Positions 50,099 to 58,290 of a stretch of DNA of 64,000 nt are shown piece after piece. The translations under genes and the position numbers were made by a program. Source of the DNA: Candidatus Pseudomonas phytovorans (GTDB taxonomy: Bacteria; Pseudomonadota; Gammaproteobacteria; Pseudomonadales; Pseudomonadaceae). Position 1 is the first letter of the stretch. Each line of letters starts with the position of its first letter. The notes under the pieces are model-generated. The model was given only the letters and a program-made list of their open reading frames with translations, ran no database searches and had not been told where the DNA came from. The stretch lies in assembly GCA_029202525.1 (NCBI GenBank), contig CP119325.1, positions 5,492,001 through 5,556,000 of the forward strand, in the 5' to 3' direction.

Positions 50099-52726
50099 TT
50101 AGCCGGTATTGCGCAACCCGGCGGCAATACCCGCCACGGTCACCAGCAAGGCCTGCTCCAACGGGCTGTCCAGAGCGGCTTCGCGGCTGCGCGAGCGGGC
50201 CAGCAACTCGGCCTGCAGGCGGTGCAGCGGGTCCAGGTAGGTGTTGCGCAGGCTGATGAATTCCAGCGTCTCCGGGCTGTGCGCCAGTAGCACCGGCTGG
50301 CCGGTCAAGCCCAGCACCACTTGGCAAGACTGCGACAATAGGTCGCGCAGGTGCGCACCTAAAGGAAGCAAGTGCGGTTGCACCAGACGTTCGTCGTAGG
50401 CCTCGGCAATTTGCGCATCGGCCTTGGCCAGGACCATTTCCAGCATGTCGATGCGGGTGCGGAAGAACGGCCATTGCTCGCGCATCTGCGCCAGCAGCTC
50501 ACCTTGGCCACGGGCCAGGGCGTTGCTCAGCGCAGTTTCCCAGCCCAGCCAGGCCGGCAGCATCAACCGGGTCTGGGTCCAGCCGAAGATCCACGGGATG
50601 GCCCGAAGGCTTTCAATCCCCCCTGCGCGGCGCTTGGCCGGGCGGCTGCCCAGTGGCAGGCGCCCCAGTTCCTGCTCTGGCGTCGACTGGCGGAAGTATT
50701 CGACAAAATCGGGGTTGTCGCGCACCACGCTGCGGTAGGCCTTGACGCCATCGGCAGCCAACTGGTCCATCACCTCGCGCCAGGCCGGCTGCGGAGGTGG
50801 TGGTGGCAACAGCGTCGCTTCGAGCACAGCGGCCAGGTACAGGTTGAGGTTTTGCTCGGCGATGCCCGGCAAACCGAATTTGAAACGAATCATTTCGCCC
50901 TGCTCGGTCGTACGGAAACGACCCGCCACCGACCCCGGCGGTTGCGACAGAATCGCCGCGTGGGCCGGGCCGCCACCGCGGCCTACCGTACCGCCGCGGC
51001 CGTGGAACAGCAGCAGTTCGACCTGGTGCTCGGCGCAGATGCGCACCAGGTTTTCCTGGGCCCGGTACTGCGCCCAGGCCGCCGCCGTGGTGCCGGCGTC
51101 CTTGGCCGAGTCGGAGTAGCCGATCATCACTTCCTGCGGGCCGCGCAGCCCGGCGCGATAGCCCGGCAAGCCGAGCAGGCGTTGCATGACCGGGCCGGCG
51201 TTGTCCAGGTCGGCCAGGGTTTCGAACAGGGGTACCACACGCATGGGGCGGGTCAGCCCGGCTTCCTTGAGCAGCAATTGCACCGCCAGCACATCCGAAG
51301 CGGCACCGGCCATGGAAATGACGTAGGAGCCCAGCGAAGCAGCCGGCGCGGCGGCAACTTCCCGGCAGGTTGCCAGCACCTCGGCGGTGTCTGCCTGCGG
51401 CCTGAAGTGCGCGGGCAAAAGCGGGCGGCGGTTTTTCAGCTCGGCCTGAAGGAATTCGATGCGGCGCTCTTCGTCCCAATCGGCATAGCGACCCAGGCCG
51501 AGGTAGTCGGTGATTTCGGTCAGCGCGTCACGGTGGCGGGCGGCGTCCTGGCGCACGTCCAGGCGCCCGAGGAACAGGCCGAAGGTGACCGCCCGGCGCA
51601 GGCAGTCGAGCAGCGGGCCTTCGGCGATCACGCCCATGCCGCATTCGTGCAGCGACTGGTAGCACAGCTCCAGCGGCGCGATAAGGTCGCGGTTATCCAC
51701 CAGCACTTCGGCACTGGCCGGTTGGCTGCTGGTCAAGGCCGAATGCGCCCAGGCACGGGTTGCCCGCAGGCGGTCGCGCAATTGCTTGAGGACGGCGCGG
51801 TAGGGTTCGGCACTTTCGCCGACCCGTTCGCGCACAGCATCGTTGGCCTGCTGCATGGACAACTCGGCCGCCAGTGCATCGATGTCACGCAGGAACAGGT
51901 CCGCGGCCATCCAGCGCGCCAGCAACAGCACTTCGCGAGTGACGGCGGCAGTCACATTGGGGTTGCCATCACGGTCACCGCCCATCCACGAGGCAAAGCG
52001 GATTGGCGCGGCTTCCAGCGGCAAGCGCAGGCCGGTGGCGTCCAGCAGGGCCTTGTCGACCTTGCGCAGGTGGCTGGGGATGGCGTGCCACAGCGAATGC
52101 TCGATCACCGCGAAGCCCCACTTGGCTTCGTCTACCGGGGTTGGCCGGGTGCGGCGGATTTCTTCGGTATGCCAGGCCTCGGCAATCAACCGACGCAGGC
52201 GCTGACGCACCTGCTGGCGCTCGTCCGGGGTCAGGTCGCGGTGATCCTGGGCTGCCAGTTGGCCGGCGATGGCGTCGTACTTCTGGATCAAGGTGCGGCG
52301 GGCCACCTCGGTGGGGTGCGCGGTGAGCACCAGCTGGATATCCAGCTTGGCCAGCTGCCGGGCCAGGGCATCGTTGCGGTGCCCGGCCTGCTTCAGGCGC
52401 GCCAGTAGCTCGGGCAGCACACAGGCCTCGAAGGGTTCGGGCTGGCCGGCGTCGCGGCGGCGGATCAACTGGTACTGCTCGGCCATGTTGGCCAGGTTGA
52501 GGAACTGGTTGAAGGCCCTGGCCACGGGCAGCAAGTCTTCCTCGGCAAGGTCGGCCAGTGTCGAGGACAGTTGCTCGCCAGGGCCGCGGCGGTCGGCCTT
52601 GGCGCTGTGGCGGATGTCCTCGATTTTCTGCAAGAACGCATCACCGTGCTGCTGGCGAATGGTTTCGCCGAGCAACTCACCCAACACATGGACATCTTCA
52701 CGCAAACGCACATCGATATCGGTCAT
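50099..52726 (-). CDS. ppc: Phosphoenolpyruvate carboxylase
   Basis: The 875-residue enzyme carboxylates PEP to oxaloacetate, an anaplerotic step. It shows LTAHPTEVARRT with the catalytic His at about 137, the GGDRDGNPNVT motif near 272, VMIGYSDSAKDAG near 535, the mobile loop FHGRGGTVGRGGGP near 573 and the terminal NTG, which belongs to the active site. The ATG at 52726 (MTDIDVRLREDVHVLG) is the family start and has AGAGGG a few bases upstream. It is preceded by the divergent small gene at 52892. Confidence 0.96.
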   Translation of the reverse strand: MTDIDVRLREDVHVLGELLGETIRQQHGDAFLQKIEDIRHSAKADRRGPGEQLSSTLADLAEEDLLPVARAFNQFLNLANMAEQYQLIRRRDAGQPEPFEACVLPELLARLKQAGHRNDALARQLAKLDIQLVLTAHPTEVARRTLIQKYDAIAGQLAAQDHRDLTPDERQQVRQRLRRLIAEAWHTEEIRRTRPTPVDEAKWGFAVIEHSLWHAIPSHLRKVDKALLDATGLRLPLEAAPIRFASWMGGDRDGNPNVTAAVTREVLLLARWMAADLFLRDIDALAAELSMQQANDAVRERVGESAEPYRAVLKQLRDRLRATRAWAHSALTSSQPASAEVLVDNRDLIAPLELCYQSLHECGMGVIAEGPLLDCLRRAVTFGLFLGRLDVRQDAARHRDALTEITDYLGLGRYADWDEERRIEFLQAELKNRRPLLPAHFRPQADTAEVLATCREVAAAPAASLGSYVISMAGAASDVLAVQLLLKEAGLTRPMRVVPLFETLADLDNAGPVMQRLLGLPGYRAGLRGPQEVMIGYSDSAKDAGTTAAAWAQYRAQENLVRICAEHQVELLLFHGRGGTVGRGGGPAHAAILSQPPGSVAGRFRTTEQGEMIRFKFGLPGIAEQNLNLYLAAVLEATLLPPPPPQPAWREVMDQLAADGVKAYRSVVRDNPDFVEYFRQSTPEQELGRLPLGSRPAKRRAGGIESLRAIPWIFGWTQTRLMLPAWLGWETALSNALARGQGELLAQMREQWPFFRTRIDMLEMVLAKADAQIAEAYDERLVQPHLLPLGAHLRDLLSQSCQVVLGLTGQPVLLAHSPETLEFISLRNTYLDPLHRLQAELLARSRSREAALDSPLEQALLVTVAGIAAGLRNTG

Positions 52727-52891
52727 TGGCCCTCTCTTTGGCGCGGCTCTGGCGCACTCCTGTACACAACTCTGCCGAAGAGTGCCCCCAGCTGTGCGGC
52801 AATGGCAAGCCGTGACCGGCCAAACCAAACTAAAGTGAAAGCACAGCACTCCGATGCAATGCAGCCTTAGCAGGCGTAACCAGAGGTCATC

Positions 52892-53236
52892 ATGAAAATC
52901 CGTGAACTCGCCCAGCACTGGGATCAGAATGCCGCCGGCCCCCTCAGCCGCACGGGCCATGTATTGCATCTGGACCTGGAGTCCGAGGCGCGCCTGGCCG
53001 CACTGATCGACATGTACCCCAAGCGCACCGCCGAGGAACTGCTCGGCGAGCTGGTCGCCGCCGCCCTTGAAGAACTGGAAGCAAGCTTCCCCTATGTGCA
53101 GGGCCACCGGGTCATCGCCACCGATGAAGAAGGCGACCCTCTGTACGAGGATGTTGGCTCTACGCCGCGCTTTCTGTCCCTCTCGCGGCAGCATCTGCAC
53201 AGCCTGAGCACCACCGGCAACGACAGCGAAAACTAG
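52892..53236 (+). CDS. Conserved hypothetical protein (Pseudomonas pilin-accessory-like annotation not supported)
   Basis: A 114-residue soluble protein starting MKIRELAQHWDQNAAGPL. The part ALIDMYPKRTAEELLGELVAAALEELE is a clear helix pair, possibly a ribbon-helix-helix-like fold, since the motif resembles predicted DNA-binding small proteins. Related proteins occur across Pseudomonas between ppc and the OmpA-type gene. I do not know the function. A good terminator follows. Confidence 0.75.
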   Translation: MKIRELAQHWDQNAAGPLSRTGHVLHLDLESEARLAALIDMYPKRTAEELLGELVAAALEELEASFPYVQGHRVIATDEEGDPLYEDVGSTPRFLSLSRQHLHSLSTTGNDSEN

Positions 53237-53250
53237 ATACCCGCCCCCCG

Positions 53251-53275
53251 TTCCGGGCCTGGCCAAGGCCCGGAA
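53251..53275 (+). terminator. Terminator after the 114-residue gene
   Basis: TTCCGGGCC pairs with GGCCCGGAA across a 7-base loop, 15 bases after the stop. No long T-run follows. Confidence 0.65.
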
Positions 53276-53359
53276 TACCGCTCCAATCAGCGAAAGTTCC
53301 AGCTAAATCGCGCTGACCGATCAGTCAGAAATACTTGCCCGTGTCCCGCACTTTTTTCT

Positions 53360-53387
53360 GAACTATTCGAAAAACGTTCGAGTCGGA
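53360..53387 (+). promoter_or_regulatory. Possible AlgU (sigma-22) promoter of the DUF4398/OmpA lipoprotein pair
   Basis: GAACTA at 53360 and GTCGGA at 53382 are spaced 16 bases apart, near the AlgU pattern GAACTT-N16/17-TCTGA. In P. aeruginosa the homologous lptF region is known to depend on AlgU. The -10 match is only partial. Confidence 0.4.
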
Positions 53388-53512
53388 GCCAATAGCCATC
53401 ACGCTAAAACCCTGCACACCTGCCCTCGTGCACCGTTCAGCTGAAGCGCGCGGTTTTGTCAGGGAATAAGCGATGGACTGCTACGGACATCGTCGTAATC
53501 AGGAGTGATCCA

Positions 53513-53926
53513 ATGGAACTGACCACCATGAATACCCGCACCAGCAAACTGTCATCCACTCATGTGCGCGGGTTCAAGCTGGCCGCGCTGGCGCTGGGCA
53601 GTAGCCTGGTCCTGGCCGGCTGCGCGGGCAACCCGCCTACCGAGCAGTATGCCGTTACCCAGTCCGCCGTGAACTCTGCCGTCAGCGCTGGCGGCACCGA
53701 GTTTGCTGCCGTGGAAATGAAAGCGGCACAGGACAAGTTCAAGCAGGCCGAGATTGCCATGCATGACAAAAAGTACGACGACGCCAAGCGCCTGGCCCAA
53801 CAGGCCGAATGGGACGCACGCCTCGCCGAACGCAAGGCCCAGGCAGCCAAGGCCCAGAAGGCTGTGCAGGATGCCCGCCAAGGCGTCCAGGACGTACGTG
53901 AGGAAGGCCTGCGCAGCGCTCAATGA
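53513..53926 (+). CDS. DUF4398 lipoprotein
   Basis: The 137-residue lipoprotein has a lipobox LVLAGC with Cys near residue 37, and a mature coiled-coil-like stretch from about 70 (AAQDKFKQAEIAMHDKKYDDAKRLAQQAEWDARLAERKAQ, in parts) as in DUF4398. It is paired with the OmpA-type lipoprotein 50 bases downstream. AGGAG stands at good spacing from the ATG at 53513; the longer start at 53456 lacks a site. Probably an outer-membrane lipoprotein of the envelope stress regulon. Confidence 0.85.
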   Translation: MELTTMNTRTSKLSSTHVRGFKLAALALGSSLVLAGCAGNPPTEQYAVTQSAVNSAVSAGGTEFAAVEMKAAQDKFKQAEIAMHDKKYDDAKRLAQQAEWDARLAERKAQAAKAQKAVQDARQGVQDVREEGLRSAQ

Positions 53927-53976
53927 GCCCTGCCCCGCCAACCTTAGCCTTCGCACACGATCAAAGGATGAACACT

Positions 53977-54768
53977 ATGCGCAACTACGTCATGATTCCC
54001 GCCCTGCTGGCCCTCAGCGTTGGTCTTGCTGCTTGCTCGCACGACCCTAACGCCAACCTGGAAGCGGCCCGCACCAACTTCTCCGCGCTGCAGAGCGACC
54101 CGCAATCGAGCAAAGTCGCGGCGCTGGAGACCAAGGACGCCCAGGACTGGCTGAACAAAGCCGACAAGGCCTTCATGGACCGTGAAGACCAGAAGCAGGT
54201 CGACCAACTGGCCTACCTGACCAACCAGCGCGTTGAAGTGGCCAAGCAGACCATTGCCCTGCGCACCGCCGAAGGCGAACTGAAAAACGCCTCGGCCCAA
54301 CGCGCACAGGCCAAGCTGGATGCCCGCGACGCCCAGATCGCCAAGCTGCAGGACAGCCTTAATGCCAAGCAGACCGACCGCGGTACGCTGGTGACCTTTG
54401 GCGATGTGCTGTTCGACTTCAACAAAGCCGAGCTCAAGAGCAATGCCTACCCGAACGTCACCAAGCTGGCCCAGTTCCTTCAGGAAAACCCGGAGCGCAA
54501 GGTGATTGTCGAGGGCTACACCGACAGCGTCGGCTCGGCCAACTACAACCAGAGCCTGTCCGAGCGCCGCGCTGGCGCCGTGCGCATGGCGCTGGTGCGT
54601 GCCGGCGTCGACCCGGCGCGCATCGTTTCGCAAGGTTATGGCAAGGAGTACCCGGTAGCCGACAACGGCAGCAACTCGGGACGTGCGCAAAACCGTCGGG
54701 TGGAGGTCACCATCTCCAACGACAACCAGCCGGTGGCACCGCGTGCAGTGAGCCAGGTGCAGCAGTAA
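53977..54768 (+). CDS. OmpA-family lipoprotein, LptF-like
   Basis: The 263-residue product has a lipobox LAAC near residue 19, a helical middle with Gln/Ala/Lys repeats (65-135), and a C-terminal OmpA domain: GDVLFDFNKAELKSNAYPNV near 144, VEGYTDSVGSANYNQSLSERRAGAV (in parts) and the peptidoglycan-binding NRRVEV near the end. It anchors the outer membrane to peptidoglycan. Position and form agree with P. aeruginosa LptF, which lies downstream of ppc. The start at 53977 is preferred because AAAGGA is nine bases upstream; the ATG at 53968 is too close. Confidence 0.86.
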   Translation: MRNYVMIPALLALSVGLAACSHDPNANLEAARTNFSALQSDPQSSKVAALETKDAQDWLNKADKAFMDREDQKQVDQLAYLTNQRVEVAKQTIALRTAEGELKNASAQRAQAKLDARDAQIAKLQDSLNAKQTDRGTLVTFGDVLFDFNKAELKSNAYPNVTKLAQFLQENPERKVIVEGYTDSVGSANYNQSLSERRAGAVRMALVRAGVDPARIVSQGYGKEYPVADNGSNSGRAQNRRVEVTISNDNQPVAPRAVSQVQQ

Positions 54769-54780
54769 GGCTGGCTAGCT

Positions 54781-54822
54781 GAACCCTGAACCCTGAACCC
54801 TGAACCCTGAACCCTGAACCCC
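54781..54822 (+). repeat. GAACCCT heptamer tandem repeat
   Basis: Five exact GAACCCT copies (54781-54815) and a sixth, GAACCCC, that runs into the terminator stem. It lies 12 bases after the OmpA-type lipoprotein stop, so copy number should not affect the coding frame. Confidence 0.95.
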
Positions 54823-54842
54823 GCCTTCATGGCGGGGTTTTT
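54817..54842 (+). terminator. Terminator after the OmpA-type lipoprotein
   Basis: AACCCCGCC and GGCGGGGTT form a 9-bp stem around TTCAT, followed by a T-run to 54842. The last heptamer supplies part of the left arm. Confidence 0.88.
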
Positions 54843-54933
54843 CATGCGCGACAACAAAAAAGCACCTTTAAAAGCACTCTTTGAGGCACTACACTTTCGT
54901 CACCGCTAATCACACACATCGGTTGATACAACT

Positions 54934-55218
54934 ATGACCTATCCGGTTCTTGCCGATCTGGCAGCATCCATCACAGACCTGAAGAAAGACCCTATGGGCA
55001 CTATCCGCGAAGCTGCCGGTGAAACCGTGGTCATCCTCAATCGCAACGAACCGGCGTTCTATGCGGTTCCGCCAGAACGCTATGAAGCGATGATGGAATT
55101 GATCGACGACATGCAACTGGCTGAGCTTGTCCGTCAGCGACGCGATGGGCCCACTGTGAGAGTGGATATTGATGAGCTCATCGCCGAAGCCGAAGGAAGC
55201 AAGAAGTTACGACCTTGA
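54934..55218 (+). CDS. Antitoxin, Phd/YefM family
   Basis: The 94-residue product has the Phd/YefM N-terminal DNA-binding fold (LADLAASITDLKKDPMGTIREAAGETVVILNRNEPAFYAVPPERYEAM, in parts at 6-52) and an acidic C-terminal tail that would bind the toxin. It is autoregulatory in known pairs. GC is lower than the flanks. Its 3' end overlaps the toxin gene by 47 bases, so the two are coupled. It sits just after the heptamer repeat and terminator, which suggests insertion at this site. Confidence 0.88.
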   Translation: MTYPVLADLAASITDLKKDPMGTIREAAGETVVILNRNEPAFYAVPPERYEAMMELIDDMQLAELVRQRRDGPTVRVDIDELIAEAEGSKKLRP

Positions 55219-55489
55219 GTTCGATGTGCGGGCGAGGAAGGAATTTCGAAAACTGGATGGTGAGCTGCAAATTCAGTTTGCAAGAAAGCTGAAGGAAAGA
55301 CTGGCTGAGCCCAGAGTCGAGAAAGACAGACTCTCTGGTATGGCGGACTGTTACAAAATCAAGCTGAGATCAGCGGGCTATCGACTGGTTTATCGGGTTG
55401 TTGATCAGCGTGTAGTGGTGATTGTCATTGCCGTGGGCAAGCGAGAACGAAGCGATGTTTATGACTCTGCCCGTTCGCGACTGGAATAG
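55172..55489 (+). CDS. Toxin, RelE/ParE superfamily
   Basis: The 105-residue product has the RelE/ParE fold: SYDLEFDVRARKEFRKLDGELQIQFARKLKERL (in parts), RLSGMADCYKIKLRSAGYRLVYRV near 56-79 and VIAVGKRERSDVYDSA near 87-102. The K-x-R-x-x-G-Y-R and the GKR-D-Y pattern are those of RelE-type mRNA interferases that cut in the ribosomal A site. Starting at 55172 gives overlap with the antitoxin; a TTG at 55169 is an alternative. Confidence 0.88.
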   Translation: MSSSPKPKEARSYDLEFDVRARKEFRKLDGELQIQFARKLKERLAEPRVEKDRLSGMADCYKIKLRSAGYRLVYRVVDQRVVVIVIAVGKRERSDVYDSARSRLE

Positions 55490-55512
55490 CCTTTCAGATT
55501 TTCAGGGCCTGT

Positions 55513-55611
55513 GCCGGCCTCTTCGCGGGCACGCCCGCTCCCACAGGGACGGTGCCAGTTTCGAACCAAGCGCTACACCTGTGGGAGCGGGCGAGCCCGC
55601 GAAGAGGCCGG
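55513..55611. repeat. REP pair
   Basis: GCCGGCCTCTTCGCGGGCAC and its inverse flank about 30 unrelated bases. It lies between the toxin gene and the convergent hypothetical gene. Confidence 0.9.
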
Positions 55612-55633
55612 AGCAGGTTATGAAGATGCCGAC

Positions 55634-55960
55634 TCACTGCACCTGCTGTGGGGTTTCCTCGCCCATGCAGCGCACCGCACGCTTGCGGTTGTCCACCAGC
55701 ACGCCGGTCAGGCCTTTCTGCTCAGTGTCGAACAGCACCAGCACGCCATCGACGCACTGGGCCACTTGCGGCGCAGGGTCGAGCGAAACTTTGTAGTCCT
55801 CGCCCGGGATGGTCTTGAGCATGGTGAAGTCCTGCAACAACAGGGCATCCTCGGGCTTGGCGAAATGCAGGTAACCGTAGTACCACAAGGCCCCCACCGT
55901 CACGATGATGCTGCCGACGCCGGTCAGGATCAGCGGGATGGCGTTGCGTTCTTCACTCAT
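55634..55960 (-). CDS. Small single-helix membrane protein
   Basis: A 108-residue protein with MSEERN, then a hydrophobic segment at about 8-30 (IPLILTGVGSIIVTVGALWYYGYLHF, in parts), and a soluble periplasmic or cytoplasmic domain with Cys residues in VAQCVDG and VRCMGEE. It overlaps the hydrolase stop in an ATGA, so it is translated with it. The function is unknown to me. Confidence 0.75.
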   Translation of the reverse strand: MSEERNAIPLILTGVGSIIVTVGALWYYGYLHFAKPEDALLLQDFTMLKTIPGEDYKVSLDPAPQVAQCVDGVLVLFDTEQKGLTGVLVDNRKRAVRCMGEETPQQVQ

Positions 55961-56886
55961 TGCTTGTTCTTCTCGTCAGGGTAATTGGGCACTTCGGCCA
56001 GGCGCCGCAGGCCGTTGAAATGGCCAGGGTCGTCAAGGAAACGCAGCATCACCTGGCGCCACGTGGGGTCGGCAAAGGTCTGCACGTGACCGCCACGGGT
56101 CAGTTGCAGCACCCGCGGTGGTGGTGCGTGCTGGTACAGGCGGATGCCGTTTTCCAGCGGCACCAGGTTGTCGTCGATGCTGTGGAAAAAAAGCTTGGGC
56201 GGGCTACTGAGCTGCTCGACCGAACGGATCGCACTGTCGCCGTCCGGCACCAGCCACGACAGCGGCACCTGCAGCGGCCAGGTCATCCACGAGGTGCTGA
56301 GGGCAAAGCGCCCGACTGAACGGTAACTGGCTGGCACGCCGTCGAACACCAAGGCACTGAAGCGCTGGCGCTGTTCGGGGTGGGCCGCCAGGTAGTGGAT
56401 GGCCATCGCGCCGCCAAGGCTTTGCCCCAGCAGCACCAGTGGCTTGCTCTTGGCCTCAGGCGCCTGGTCCAGCCAGGCCATGGCCGCCGCAATGTCCTGG
56501 TATACCTCCGGCAGGCTCGGCGTGCCCTGGGACAGGCCATAGCCACGGTAATCGATCATCAACACCTGGTAGCCCTGCTCCGGCAGCCAGTAGCTGCCGC
56601 CCAGGTGCCCGGGCAGGTTGCCGCCGTTGCCGTGCAGGTGCAGCACCGTGCCCTTGACCTCGACCCCGGCCTTGGCCTTGGCCGGCAGCCACCAGCCGTG
56701 CAGGCGGATGCCGTCAGCTGTGGTCAGGGTGACATCCCGGTATTCCAGCTTCGCCCGCTCAGGGGTAAAGGCCTGCCCACGCTCGGGGTAGAACAGCAAG
56801 CTGCTGCAGCCGCCCAGGCTGAGCAGGACCAAGCCCAGGGCCAGCAGGCGGCAGCACTCAGAGAATGTTCGCGTAATCGGCTTCAA
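55957..56886 (-). CDS. Alpha/beta hydrolase lipoprotein
   Basis: The 309-residue product has a lipobox LLSLGGC with Cys near 27 and an alpha/beta hydrolase domain: LHLHGNGGNLPGHLG near 83-97 (oxyanion), LGQSLGGAMAIHY near 152-164 with Ser in GQSLGG, VPDGDSA near 214 and GGHVQTFAD near 270 with the catalytic His. It resembles BEM46/YfhR-type hydrolases of unknown substrate. It begins inside the QEGLA gene and overlaps it by 29 bases. It is followed by the small membrane gene. Confidence 0.85.
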   Translation of the reverse strand: MKPITRTFSECCRLLALGLVLLSLGGCSSLLFYPERGQAFTPERAKLEYRDVTLTTADGIRLHGWWLPAKAKAGVEVKGTVLHLHGNGGNLPGHLGGSYWLPEQGYQVLMIDYRGYGLSQGTPSLPEVYQDIAAAMAWLDQAPEAKSKPLVLLGQSLGGAMAIHYLAAHPEQRQRFSALVFDGVPASYRSVGRFALSTSWMTWPLQVPLSWLVPDGDSAIRSVEQLSSPPKLFFHSIDDNLVPLENGIRLYQHAPPPRVLQLTRGGHVQTFADPTWRQVMLRFLDDPGHFNGLRRLAEVPNYPDEKNKQ

Positions 56887-58135
56887 TGCGATCCAGGCTC
56901 AGATGGTTGAGGAAGTTGGAGAAGCACATCCAGGCCGACAGGGCGTTCAGGTCGCGGAACTGTTCGGGCAGGTACTTGGGCGGTTCGACCAAACCCTCCT
57001 CGACCAACTGGCGCAGGGTGCGCATGTCTTCCAGGGTTGTCTTGCCGCAGAACAGCAACGGAATCTGTTCGAGCTTGCCCTTCTTCACGGCCAACTGAAT
57101 GTAGTTGTAAACCATGATGAAGCCCTTGAGGTAGGACAAGTCCTTGGTGAATGGCAGGCCATTGGGCACCGAGCCACGGAATACCCGGCTGGCATTGCTG
57201 TAGCTCTGCGCCATCTCGAAGCCTTGCTCACGAAAAAAATCGAACACCTGCAAGAAATCGGCGCCCTCCTCGACCATGTGGATGGCGCGGGTGCGGTTGG
57301 TGAGCTTGCGCAGGCGGCTGGGGTACGAGGCGAAGGCGATTACTTCCATGAGGATGGCCAGGCCCTCCTGGGTCACCGTCGACGAGGGCGGGCCCTTGGC
57401 CAGGAAGGTGCAGATCGGCTGGTTCTGGCCGTTCAGTGTGGTGCCGACGTGCACCAGCCCTTCGTGCACCTCCAGGGCGCGCACGTCGCGGGCGTTGAAC
57501 ATGGCGTCGGCGCGCACCTTGATGTAGTCGGCACCGGCCGCAGCATCGGCGACGATGCCGTCAGACTCGAATACGCGAATGGTTTCCTCCGCCTCGCCGA
57601 ACACCTTGTTCAGCCGGCGCTGGAGAATGTCCACGGCCTCTTTGGCAGTCAGATTCTTTGGTTCGTCCTTGAGGTCGCCACGGCCGTCGATGTTGTTCAG
57701 GTAGTCGGAGAACATCATGCCGAGGTCGGCCAGAGTCGGATCACCGGCGTGGAAGGCATCCGAGGCTGCACCATACAGTTCCTGCGAGATCAGGCCGAAG
57801 TCCTCGGTGCCACGCGCTTCGAGCATGCGCACCACCATGCGGTATTCGCGGCACATGCGCTTCATGATCTGCCCGACCGGGTTGAACTGGCCGAGCTGGC
57901 GAATGATGTCGCGCTCGATGCCCTGGAACTCGGCCTTCACCGCACTGGAGTCGAACGACAGCGGGCGCGACTGGTAATAGGCGCGGTCGACAGCCGGCGG
58001 CTCCTTGCCCTTGGCCTTGAGGAAGCCCTGGCGGATATTGTCGTCCCACTTCACCGCGTCCAGAACCCGGATCGGGGTCTGCGCCGCGACGATGCGGTCA
58101 GACAGGACGCGGATGGTTTGCTGGTAATCGTCCAC
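56858..58135 (-). CDS. QEGLA-motif protein (DUF1704; flavohemoglobin expression-modulating family)
   Basis: The 425-residue product has the family motif TQEGLAILME near residue 302 and, about 25 residues before it, VHEGLVHV, an HExxxH metallopeptidase-like motif. The family is annotated as modulating flavohemoglobin expression; the motif implies a zinc hydrolase. A GTG at 58135 with AAAGGAG eight bases upstream is clearly the start (VDDYQQTIRVL). It overlaps the hydrolase gene by 29 bases. A REP pair lies before its leader. Confidence 0.87.
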   Translation of the reverse strand: MDDYQQTIRVLSDRIVAAQTPIRVLDAVKWDDNIRQGFLKAKGKEPPAVDRAYYQSRPLSFDSSAVKAEFQGIERDIIRQLGQFNPVGQIMKRMCREYRMVVRMLEARGTEDFGLISQELYGAASDAFHAGDPTLADLGMMFSDYLNNIDGRGDLKDEPKNLTAKEAVDILQRRLNKVFGEAEETIRVFESDGIVADAAAGADYIKVRADAMFNARDVRALEVHEGLVHVGTTLNGQNQPICTFLAKGPPSSTVTQEGLAILMEVIAFASYPSRLRKLTNRTRAIHMVEEGADFLQVFDFFREQGFEMAQSYSNASRVFRGSVPNGLPFTKDLSYLKGFIMVYNYIQLAVKKGKLEQIPLLFCGKTTLEDMRTLRQLVEEGLVEPPKYLPEQFRDLNALSAWMCFSNFLNHLSLDRIEADYANIL

Positions 58136-58180
58136 TGGGGACTCCTTTCTAGAACAAGATACAAGCCTTGCTTTGCCAGT

Positions 58181-58279
58181 GCCGGCCTCTTCGCGGGACA
58201 AGCCCGCTCCCACAAGGACCCCAATGGTTTCAAGCCAGGTGCAATACCTGTGGGAGCGGGCTTGTCCCGCGAAGAGGCC
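58181..58279. repeat. REP pair upstream of the QEGLA gene
   Basis: GCCGGCCTCTTCGCGGGACA and its inverse with about 30 bases between. Both arms stand in the gap between two minus-strand genes. Confidence 0.9.
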
Positions 58280-58290
58280 AGGACAGGTGA

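Noticed and set aside
50372..52408. 678-codon frame antisense to ppc
   Set aside because: Antisense shadow; PEP carboxylase motifs are complete on the minus strand.
54781..54822. GAACCCT tract considered as an attachment site or origin element
   Set aside because: No integrase, origin gene or second copy is nearby; it behaves as a simple tandem repeat beside a terminator.
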